Notes under the pieces: model-generated
The model's input: the letters and a program-made list of their open reading frames with translations, nothing else
Database searches by the model: none
What the model was told of the DNA's origin: nothing
Made by a program: the position numbers and the translations under genes
Shown: piece by piece, positions 57,305 to 64,000 of the stretch
Layout: every line of letters starts with the position of its first letter
Position numbering within the stretch: position 1 is the first letter of the stretch
NCBI RefSeq assembly: GCF_009901585.1
Contig: NZ_WXYO01000009.1
Span: 62,001 to 126,000 of the forward strand
Origin: Poritiphilus flavus
GTDB lineage: Bacteria > Bacteroidota > Bacteroidia > Flavobacteriales > Flavobacteriaceae
DNA length: 64,000 nt
Reading direction: 5' to 3'

Positions 57305-59059
57305 ATGAAAAAGTTTTTTAAATCTTCAGCGTATGCATTACTACTTATGACGGCGCTGATCTTTACTGCTTGTCAGGAGGAATTTGAGGAATTACCGCAG
57401 CCGGATGATCCTCAGACGATCACCGCGAGTTCTTCTACCGCCAAGCTGATCGAAGATACCTGCACCAATGATGGTTCTTTTGACAATATCGTTGATGGTG
57501 CCAGCTGTTTTTCTATTGAATTCCCTTATACGGTCAATGTAAACGGAATTGAGATTACCCTGGATTCCAGAGAAGACCTGCATTTGATCGAAGAGATCTT
57601 TGATGAACTGGAAACGGATGATGATATATTGGAGATCATCTTTCCTATTACAGTAACTCTGGGAGACTTCCGGGAGCTGGTAATTGAAGGGATAGAAGAC
57701 CTCAGAGCTCTTGCTGAAGAGTGTATTGAAGGAGGAGATGATGATGATATTGAGTGTATTGATTTTGTATACCCTATTACGCTTTTCACTTTTGACGTGA
57801 ATGAAGTACAGACTGGAACGGTTACTGTTGAAAGTGACAAAGACCTGCGACAGTTTATGAGCGGGTTGGATGATAGCGACCTGGTTAGCATTGAATTCCC
57901 GATTACTTTGGTGAAGTACGATGGTACTGAGATCCAGGTAAACAGCAATGCGGAACTAGCTAATGCTATAGAAAGTGCAAGGAACGCCTGTGACGAAGAT
58001 GATGATAACGATCATAATGATGATGATTTTGACAAAGAGCGCCTGGATAACCTGCTTGCTGAGTGTCCTTGGTTGGTAAAAGAAGTGATCCGTGACGAAG
58101 TCAATCAGACAGATCAGTATTTCGAGTACGTGATGAACTTCAATGAAAACGGTACTGTGGTCGTAAAAGACCGAATGGGTAACAGCCTTGAAGGAACGTG
58201 GTCTACCAGAATCTCTGACCGCGGAGTATTGCTTAAGCTTGAGTTTGATGTACTGGTTGATTTCAACCTGGAATGGGTAGTCTATGAACTTGGAGAAGGT
58301 GTGATCAAGCTTTACGAAGAAGGCGGAAACAAGATACTGATGCATATCGCTTGTGACCTGTTCAATACCCCTCCTGACAGTCTTAGGGATATCCTTAGGG
58401 AATGTGTCTGGATCATTAAGAAGGTGAAAAACCAGGGAGAAGAAATAGACCGATTGATCGGATTTGAATTCCAATTCTTGGCCGGTGGCGTGGTAACATT
58501 GAGCGATGGAACCACCACTTCCGAAGGAACCTGGGAGATCACTACCAATGCACAGGGTAGGCTGGTAATGGCAATCTCTATGGGAGATGAGCCTGCCGTA
58601 AACTTCGAATGGCCAATAAGTGAATTGAGAGATGATAGATTAAAATTCGAAGTCGAAGACATCGATTACGAGTTGGTACTTCAAAGAGTTTGTGAAGATA
58701 ACGATGGTGATGTAATGGAGATCCGCAACGTACTGATGGGCGGAGAATGGATGATAGCTCTTTTTGAAGAAGGAGAAGTGAATGCTACGGCTAACTACGG
58801 AGATTATACCTTCTACTTCCACCCAAACCACAGGCTTGAAGTATCCATTAACGATATGCCTGTTAGGGACGGGATCTGGAGAGTGATCCGCAACAGCGAT
58901 GGAAAACTTAAAGTATACCTGAATCTGGGTGATGAAGATCCGCTCGGAGAAATTACGGACGATTGGTACTTTGTTTCTCTTACCGCGGACAGGCTAGAAC
59001 TGATAGACGAAAGTGGTGATGGAACAGTTTCCAGCCTGGTTTTCGAGAAAAATCCATAG
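57305..59059 (+). CDS. repeat-built acidic lipoprotein of unknown function
   Basis: 584 residues from the ATG at 57305; the in-frame ATG at 57260 lies before the lipoprotein signal and is less likely. Lipobox at LIFTAC (Cys23). Residues about 69-222 hold four units of about 42 residues built on the pattern IEFPITV...G.EI.V.S..DL (starts near 69, 109, 152 and 194). An Asp/Asn-rich linker (230-245) follows. Residues 247-580 hold three units of about 105 residues, each with an N-terminal W-x-(V/I) (CPWLVKEV, CVWIIKKV, EWMIALFE), a central E/D-G-T/I-W (EGTW, EGTW, DGIW) and a final aromatic strand. The second set resembles lipocalin-like beta domains, a guess only. Transcribed away from the sigma gene and preceded by the motif shared with fecR. 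Confidence 0.75.
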   Translation: MKKFFKSSAYALLLMTALIFTACQEEFEELPQPDDPQTITASSSTAKLIEDTCTNDGSFDNIVDGASCFSIEFPYTVNVNGIEITLDSREDLHLIEEIFDELETDDDILEIIFPITVTLGDFRELVIEGIEDLRALAEECIEGGDDDDIECIDFVYPITLFTFDVNEVQTGTVTVESDKDLRQFMSGLDDSDLVSIEFPITLVKYDGTEIQVNSNAELANAIESARNACDEDDDNDHNDDDFDKERLDNLLAECPWLVKEVIRDEVNQTDQYFEYVMNFNENGTVVVKDRMGNSLEGTWSTRISDRGVLLKLEFDVLVDFNLEWVVYELGEGVIKLYEEGGNKILMHIACDLFNTPPDSLRDILRECVWIIKKVKNQGEEIDRLIGFEFQFLAGGVVTLSDGTTTSEGTWEITTNAQGRLVMAISMGDEPAVNFEWPISELRDDRLKFEVEDIDYELVLQRVCEDNDGDVMEIRNVLMGGEWMIALFEEGEVNATANYGDYTFYFHPNHRLEVSINDMPVRDGIWRVIRNSDGKLKVYLNLGDEDPLGEITDDWYFVSLTADRLELIDESGDGTVSSLVFEKNP

Positions 59060-59116
59060 GACCTTCTAAAGAAGGCCGGTAAAAATACCTTATTTGCCCC
59101 CTATTTTGCTCAAAAA

Positions 59117-59146
59117 GGGCGACTTCCAAGAGAAGTTGCCCTTTTT
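59117..59146 (+). terminator. Rho-independent terminator before ffh
   Basis: GGGCGACTTC / GAAGTTGCCC, a 10-bp stem with one G-U pair and a five-base loop, followed by TTTTT. Preceded by AAAAA, so it could act on both strands. It lies 57 bases after the lipoprotein stop. Confidence 0.9.
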
Positions 59147-59227
59147 AATTTTATATTTCATACTCCTCCTTTCGCTCTTCCCCCAGAGATTATTAAATTT
59201 GCACTTCCCCGTAAATACGGTAAATGT

Positions 59228-60556
59228 ATGTTTGATAATTTAAGCGAAAAGTTAGATAAGGCCCTGCACGTGCTCAAGGGGCACGGGCAGATTACGGAGA
59301 TCAATGTTGCCGAGACCACTAAAGAGGTAAGGCGTGCATTGCTGGATGCCGACGTCAATTTTAAAATAGCCAAGGAATTTACGAACAAGGTCAGGGAAAA
59401 GGCCTTGGGTCAGAATGTATTGACCACCTTACAGCCAGGGCAACTGATGGTAAAGATCGTCAAGGACGAGCTTACGGAGCTCATGGGTGGAGATGCGGAA
59501 GGGATCAACCTTTCGGGCGACCCATCCGTTATCCTGATGTCTGGTCTGCAGGGATCGGGTAAGACCACTTTTTCCGGCAAATTGGCCAATTTTCTCAAGA
59601 AAAAGAAAACCAAGAATCCGCTGCTGGTAGCCTGTGACGTCTACCGTCCGGCGGCTATCGATCAGTTGCACGTGGTAGGTGAACAAATCGGGGTTGAGGT
59701 ATATTCGGACCGTGAGAACAATGATCCTGTAGCGCTGGCCAAGGCCGGTGTGGCCCATGCCAAAGCAAACGGGCACAACGTAGTCATTATAGATACCGCG
59801 GGTCGTTTGGCGGTTGATCAGCAAATGATGGATGAGATCGCCAGTATTCGCGATGCGGTTCAGCCTCAGGAAACCCTTTTTGTGGTGGATTCCATGACCG
59901 GACAGGATGCCGTTAACACGGCCAAGGCTTTTAACGATGTCCTCAATTTTGATGGAGTAGTGCTGACCAAATTGGATGGGGATACCCGGGGTGGTGCGGC
60001 GATATCCATCAAATCCGTAGTAGATAAACCGATCAAATTTATCGGTACCGGGGAGAAAATGGATGCGATAGATGTATTCCATCCTTCTCGTATGGCTGAT
60101 CGGATCTTGGGGATGGGAGACGTAGTATCTCTTGTGGAAAGGGCCCAGGAACAGTTTGACGAGGAAGAAGCGCGGAAGATCCAAAAGAAGATCGCCAAGA
60201 ACCGTTTCGGATTTGACGATTTTCTGAAGCAGATCCAGCAAATCAAAAAAATGGGTAGCATGAAGGATCTCATGGGGATGATCCCCGGTGCGGGTAAAGC
60301 GCTTAAAGGCCTGGATATAGACGATGATGCCTTTAAGCATATAGAGGCTATCATCTACTCCATGACACCGGAAGAAAGGGCCACCCCCTCTAAGCTGAAT
60401 GCCAGCCGGAAAAAACGCATTGCCAAAGGAAGCGGAAGAACCATACAGGAGGTAAATCAGCTGCTTAAGCAGTTTGAACAAATGAGCAAAATGATGAAGA
60501 TGATGCAAGGCGGAGGCGGCAAGAAAATGATGCAGATGATGCAGAATATGAGGTAA
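59228..60556 (+). CDS. ffh: signal recognition particle GTPase Ffh
   Basis: 442 residues: N domain (1-85), G domain (about 95-295) and Met-rich M domain (about 300-442). GTPase motifs are GLQGSGKTT (P-loop), [17 protein letters not shown] and [10 protein letters not shown]. The M domain ends in a methionine-rich helix ([20 protein letters not shown], 20 residues). With 4.5S RNA, which is not in this window, Ffh brings membrane-protein ribosomes to FtsY and SecYEG. Confidence 0.99.
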   Translation: MFDNLSEKLDKALHVLKGHGQITEINVAETTKEVRRALLDADVNFKIAKEFTNKVREKALGQNVLTTLQPGQLMVKIVKDELTELMGGDAEGINLSGDPSVILMSGLQGSGKTTFSGKLANFLKKKKTKNPLLVACDVYRPAAIDQLHVVGEQIGVEVYSDRENNDPVALAKAGVAHAKANGHNVVIIDTAGRLAVDQQMMDEIASIRDAVQPQETLFVVDSMTGQDAVNTAKAFNDVLNFDGVVLTKLDGDTRGGAAISIKSVVDKPIKFIGTGEKMDAIDVFHPSRMADRILGMGDVVSLVERAQEQFDEEEARKIQKKIAKNRFGFDDFLKQIQQIKKMGSMKDLMGMIPGAGKALKGLDIDDDAFKHIEAIIYSMTPEERATPSKLNASRKKRIAKGSGRTIQEVNQLLKQFEQMSKMMKMMQGGGGKKMMQMMQNMR

Positions 60557-60569
60557 ATCAGTGAACAGT

Positions 60570-60585
60570 CCCGATTGCCATCGGG
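60570..60585. repeat. palindrome CCCGAT-TGCC-ATCGGG within heptamer-like sequence
   Basis: A perfect 6-bp stem with a four-base loop, 13 bases after the ffh stop. It is flanked on both sides by GTGAACAGT/AGTGAACAGT, as if inserted into a heptamer array. CCCGAT-type short palindromes are familiar from flavobacterial intergenic regions. Confidence 0.6.
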
Positions 60586-60689
60586 GAGTGAACAGTAATC
60601 AGTATTTTGTTGATCATCCTTGGAAGAATAATTTTAGTTGTTACTCAATAAGAAGGGAGACTGGGTGTCTATCAATCATGACCCCATCT

Positions 60690-60722
60690 CTGTTTACTAA
60701 AAACTGTTTACTGTTTACTGCT
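60690..60722. repeat. heptamer array directly before folD
   Basis: CTGTTTA-CTAAAAA-CTGTTTA-CTGTTTA-CTGCT, ending at the folD ATG. Same heptamer family as the array at 56616-56678 (one base changed). The ribosome-binding region of folD is made of this repeat. Confidence 0.7.
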
Positions 60723-61604
60723 ATGACACTACTCGACGGTAAGAAGATTTCCAATCAGATCAAGGACGAAATAGCTGCGGAGGTGGCTGAAATCAAAAAA
60801 AGAGGGGAGAAGGTACCTCACCTGGCTGCGGTATTGGTAGGGAATGATGGCGCCAGCCTGACCTACGTTGGCAGCAAAGTGCGTTCCTGTGAGCGCATTG
60901 GCTTTGAATCCACCTTAATCCATCTTCCGGAAGATACTACAGAAGAGGAATTATTGGCGAAGGTCGAAGATCTCAACCTGGACCCCGGGATAGACGGATA
61001 TATCGTTCAACTCCCCTTACCCCGTCATATCGATGAACAAAAGGTGCTGATGGCTGTCCATCCGGATAAGGATGTTGACGGATTCCACCCTACCAATTTT
61101 GGCAAGATGGCCCTGGATATGGAGTCCTTTATTCCAGCCACTCCCTTTGGAATTATGGAGCTTTTAAAGCGTTATGAGGTAGAAACTGAGGGCAAACACA
61201 CCGTGGTGATCGGTCGTAGTCATATTGTTGGAAGGCCTATCAGTATTCTGATGAGTCAGAAGGGCAAGGCCGCCAATGCCACCGTTACGCTTACCCACAG
61301 CAGAACCAAAAACCTTCAAGAACTTACCCTGCAGGCAGATATAGTAGTTTCCGCTCTGGGAGTGCCGAATTTCCTCAAGGCAGATATGGTTAAAGAAGGG
61401 GTTGTAGTTATCGATGTGGGCATTACCAGAGTACCTGACGAGAGCCGGGAACGCGGTTATTATATCACTGGGGATGTACACTTTGAGGAGGTCAGCAAAA
61501 AGGCCAGTTTTATAACCCCCGTACCAGGTGGTGTCGGGCCTATGACCATTGCCATGCTGCTAAAAAATACGCTTCTTGCCCGCGAAAGGCACGGGCTTGG
61601 ATAA
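60723..61604 (+). CDS. folD: bifunctional methylenetetrahydrofolate dehydrogenase/methenyltetrahydrofolate cyclohydrolase
   Basis: 293 residues from the ATG at 60723; the in-frame ATG at 60561 would add 54 non-homologous residues read from repeat DNA. FolD makes 10-formyl-tetrahydrofolate for purine and formyl-Met-tRNA synthesis. Motifs: Tyr and Lys of the active site in [22 protein letters not shown], the nucleotide-binding [11 protein letters not shown], and the C-terminal [15 protein letters not shown]. Confidence 0.98.
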   Translation: MTLLDGKKISNQIKDEIAAEVAEIKKRGEKVPHLAAVLVGNDGASLTYVGSKVRSCERIGFESTLIHLPEDTTEEELLAKVEDLNLDPGIDGYIVQLPLPRHIDEQKVLMAVHPDKDVDGFHPTNFGKMALDMESFIPATPFGIMELLKRYEVETEGKHTVVIGRSHIVGRPISILMSQKGKAANATVTLTHSRTKNLQELTLQADIVVSALGVPNFLKADMVKEGVVVIDVGITRVPDESRERGYYITGDVHFEEVSKKASFITPVPGGVGPMTIAMLLKNTLLARERHGLG

Positions 61605-61623
61605 AATAAGAACCTTTTAAGAC

Positions 61624-61764
61624 TTACTGGTCTGGGGCAGACTTAGCAGAAGTACTGTCAGAAGGCGTCAACAGGTCTATTCCTGTCCCGTCTTCATCAT
61701 TGGTACAACTGCCCATAGCAACTATGGCTGCCAAAAGCAGCGCAGCTCCGATCCACTTTTTCAT
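61624..61764 (-). CDS. small 46-residue predicted lipoprotein
   Basis: MKKWIGAALLLAAIVAMGSC is a complete lipoprotein signal (cleavage before Cys20), followed by a 26-residue polar tail (TNDEDGTGIDLLTPSD, then ending SAPDQ). It converges on folD with a 19-base gap. Short for a lipoprotein, but the signal and a clean stop support it. Function unknown. Confidence 0.6.
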   Translation of the reverse strand: MKKWIGAALLLAAIVAMGSCTNDEDGTGIDLLTPSDSTSAKSAPDQ

Positions 61765-61902
61765 CACTCAATAATTTAGTAGGTATCCTTACCAAGTTGA
61801 ACTAGTATTTCAACGTTTTAAATCAGGCTTTGGTATGAGAATGACTTTCGAAAATCAAGGCTTACGATCTAAAGGCCAGGCAAAATCGGCCCTAAAACTT
61901 GT

Positions 61903-61932
61903 TTGATTCCACCCTCAAAATTCCTACCTTTT
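61903..61932 (+). promoter_or_regulatory. promoter of the esterase-like lipoprotein gene
   Basis: TTG at 61903-61905, exactly 19 bases, then TACCTTTT at 61925-61932 (one mismatch to TAnnTTTG). The ATG is 18 bases further on. Confidence 0.6.
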
Positions 61933-61950
61933 ACATAAAATAACCAACCT

Positions 61951-63687
61951 ATGAGGTCTGTAATACTACTACTTTTATTAGCCAGCTTCCTTGTTCTGTC
62001 GTGTCAGACCGCGACAGAAAATCCTTCATATATCAATATCCAGGCTGTATTTCCTAAAAAGACCAGCTCCGAGGCCCTGGACGGTCGTTTGCTGATCATG
62101 CTTTCGAACAATGAGGAAGCCGAACCCAGATTCCAGATCAATCCCGGGCTGAATACACAGATCATTTTCGGGCAGAATGTAGAAGGAATGAAGCCCGGCC
62201 AACAGGTCTCTTTTGGTACTGAAATCCCGGGTTTTCCATACGAAAGCCTGGCGGATGTTCCGCCTGGAGAATACAATGTTCAGGCCTTACTGCACGTATA
62301 CGAAACCTTCAACCTCAGTACAGGCCATACGGTGAAATTACCAATGGACAACGGAGAAGGGCAGCAGTGGAACCGCTCTCCCGGAAATTTGTATAGCAAA
62401 CCGTTTAAAATAGAGATAAAAGAGGGTGGAAGTTTGGATGTTTTGGTGGAAATGGACCAGGTGATCCCTCCGATTGAGGAGCCGGAAGATACTGAATGGA
62501 TAAAGCATATCCGGATCAAATCGGAAAAGCTATCAGAATTTTGGGGCCGCGATATGTATTTGGGCGCTCATATTCTTCTGCCAAAGGGCTTTGAAGAGCA
62601 TCCGGAGGCCCGTTATCCCCTGATGATCTTTCACGGTCACTTTCCTTCGGATTTTGGCGGGTTCCGGACTACACCACCTGACCCGGACCTGGAACCGGAC
62701 TATTCGGCCAGGTTTGATGTAACCGGATATAACATTATACAGCAGCAGGAGGCATATGACTTCTATAAACGCTGGAACGAACCCGATTTTCCGAGATTCC
62801 TGATCATTGAGATCCAGCACCCTACGCCTTATTATGACGATTCATATGCCGTAAATTCAGCCAGCCAGGGGCCCTATGGTGACGCGATCACCTATGAACT
62901 CATTCCGTATATAGAAAAGGAGTTCCGTGGCATGGGAGAGGGCTGGTCGCGCTTTTTGTATGGTGGTTCTACAGGGGGTTGGGAAGCTTTAGCCGTGCAG
63001 GTCAAATACCCGGAAGAGTACAATGGTTGTTTTGCAGCCTGCCCGGACCCGATTGATTTTAGGGCTTATTGCCTGACCAACATTTATGAGGATGACAATG
63101 CGTATTTCTACCAAAGCGATCATAAATCCCTGGAAGTACCCGGACATCGGGATTACCTGGGTCATGTAGAGACTACGGTAAGGGAATACAATCAACTGGA
63201 ACTGGTATTGGGAGATAAAAGCCGCTCCGGGCAGCAATGGGATATTTGGGAAGCCACCTATTCTCCCCAGGGAGAGAATGGATATCCCGTACGCCTATGG
63301 GACAAGAAAACCGGGGTGATAAACCGGGAGGTAGCCGAATATTGGAAAGAGAATTACGATCTCCGCTATATTCTGGAAAGGGACTGGGATAAACTCGGGG
63401 ATAAGCTAAAGGGAAAGATACACATCTATTGTGGGGATATGGACAATTATTATCTCAACAACGCAGTGTATCTGATGGAAGACTTTCTGGAAAATACTTC
63501 CGAACCCTATTACGAGGGTGAAGTTCTATATGGAGATCGAGCGGAACATTGCTGGAACGGAGACCCCGAGCTCCCGAATCATCTCAGCAGATTGCGGTAT
63601 AACAGTATGTACGTTCCTAAGATCATGAAAAGGATCGCAGTGAGCGCACCGCCCGGCGCGGATCTGAAAAGTTGGCGTTATGAGTAG
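61951..63687 (+). CDS. esterase-like alpha/beta-hydrolase lipoprotein
   Basis: 578 residues with a lipoprotein signal (FLVLSC, Cys18). The N-terminal third (about 25-180) is a beta-rich domain; the alpha/beta-hydrolase part runs from about 190 and contains the nucleophile motif GGSTGGWEAL (G-x-S-x-G) near residue 346 and a probable catalytic His in AEHCWNGD near 530. It resembles putative esterases of the enterochelin-esterase/feruloyl-esterase kind. Substrate unknown. Its stop overlaps the start of the next gene. Confidence 0.8.
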   Translation: MRSVILLLLLASFLVLSCQTATENPSYINIQAVFPKKTSSEALDGRLLIMLSNNEEAEPRFQINPGLNTQIIFGQNVEGMKPGQQVSFGTEIPGFPYESLADVPPGEYNVQALLHVYETFNLSTGHTVKLPMDNGEGQQWNRSPGNLYSKPFKIEIKEGGSLDVLVEMDQVIPPIEEPEDTEWIKHIRIKSEKLSEFWGRDMYLGAHILLPKGFEEHPEARYPLMIFHGHFPSDFGGFRTTPPDPDLEPDYSARFDVTGYNIIQQQEAYDFYKRWNEPDFPRFLIIEIQHPTPYYDDSYAVNSASQGPYGDAITYELIPYIEKEFRGMGEGWSRFLYGGSTGGWEALAVQVKYPEEYNGCFAACPDPIDFRAYCLTNIYEDDNAYFYQSDHKSLEVPGHRDYLGHVETTVREYNQLELVLGDKSRSGQQWDIWEATYSPQGENGYPVRLWDKKTGVINREVAEYWKENYDLRYILERDWDKLGDKLKGKIHIYCGDMDNYYLNNAVYLMEDFLENTSEPYYEGEVLYGDRAEHCWNGDPELPNHLSRLRYNSMYVPKIMKRIAVSAPPGADLKSWRYE

Positions 63688-64000
63688 TGCAGGCAGAAGG
63701 AATAAGTTCGCTTGGATCGTTTTCGCGGTGGCCGCCGTGGGTATCGGACTTTACCCATTGATGTACTTTTTTACAGATAGGGAATTTGGCCTTCTGGCCT
63801 CTAAAAGCGAGGAATTACTGGGTGATATTCTCTGGAATGCGGGCTTTTACGGGCATATATTGTTTGGGGGGATAGCGCTGCTGGTAGGTTGGACACAGTT
63901 TAGCAAAAAATGGCGTACCGCCTATCTGAACTGGCACCGAACCCTGGGGAAGGTCTATGTACTGTCCGCATTTGTAAGTGGTACCTGCGCAGTTTATATC
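63680..64000 (+). CDS. DUF2306-type membrane protein (partial, 3' end outside window)
   Basis: The ATG at 63680 overlaps the previous stop by eight bases, so the two genes are translationally coupled. The visible 107 residues hold three membrane helices (AWIVFAVAAVGIGLYPLMYF; HILFGGIALLVGWTQF; VYVLSAFVSGTCAVYI) and the motif WHRTLGKVYV, typical of DUF2306 proteins. Function unknown. Confidence 0.8.
   Translation, partial: MSSAGRRNKFAWIVFAVAAVGIGLYPLMYFFTDREFGLLASKSEELLGDILWNAGFYGHILFGGIALLVGWTQFSKKWRTAYLNWHRTLGKVYVLSAFVSGTCAVYI

Noticed and set aside
59429-60508. 359-residue minus-strand frame
   Set aside because: It lies wholly inside ffh, which has all SRP54 motifs; the minus product shows no recognisable domain.
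60561-60722. 54-residue N-terminal extension of FolD
   Set aside because: Translated from repeat DNA and a palindrome; homologues begin at the MTLLDGK start at 60723.

Overview
The window is a stretch of a Bacteroidota chromosome, most likely a marine member of the Flavobacteriaceae. Four observations support this. There is a SusC/SusD pair. Promoters match the Bacteroidota pattern TTG-N19-TAnnTTTG and ribosome-binding sites are weak. The ribosomal superoperon runs in the flavobacterial order without tuf, map or adk. A DTE-type proteorhodopsin sits next to a Blh retinal-forming dioxygenase. No tRNA, rRNA, CRISPR array, insertion sequence or prophage gene was seen.

Layout. (1) 1-8190, minus strand: a nutrient-uptake locus (susC, susD, a small surface lipoprotein, a terminator), then a separately transcribed FG-GAP/ASPIC-UnbV lipoprotein cut by the window start. 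(2) 8191-8823: a 633-base divergent gap with an unexplained minus-strand terminator and structured sequence, ending in a near-perfect promoter for rpsL. (3) 8824-25900, plus strand: rpsL-rpsG-fusA-rpsJ, an internal terminator/attenuator, then rplC to rplQ including secY, infA and rpoA. A folded leader lies before rpsD. (4) 26185-35429: housekeeping metabolism (carA, eno, a GT5 glycogen synthase, citrate synthase, an amidinohydrolase, a GH65 disaccharide phosphorylase). (5) 35636-40874: a TetR regulator with an MMPL/RND exporter, a LolA-like periplasmic protein and a beta-barrel protein; three copies of one operator lie around the promoters. (6) 40871-49050: serine hydrolase, LytTR regulator, CtlX, BCCT transporter, an outer-membrane-associated protein, a DUF2867-type SDR protein and a small unknown. 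(7) 49262-52867: argS with a GC-rich in-frame insert, then proteorhodopsin and blh, divergently transcribed from a 53-base gap. (8) 52864-59059: a Fec-type signalling set (TonB receptor with STN domain, FecR anti-sigma, ECF sigma) and a divergent repeat-built lipoprotein. (9) 59228-64000: ffh, folD, a 46-residue lipoprotein, an esterase-like lipoprotein and a truncated DUF2306 membrane protein.

How the genes work together. Blh should cleave beta-carotene to retinal for the proteorhodopsin beside it, giving a light-driven proton pump. The ECF sigma, FecR and TonB receptor form a surface-signalling circuit. The same A-rich AGTAGGGT motif lies upstream of fecR and of the divergent lipoprotein, so that unrecognised lipoprotein is the best candidate for an undescribed member of the circuit. 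The TetR-MMPL cluster looks like a self-contained, autoregulated envelope-transport operon.
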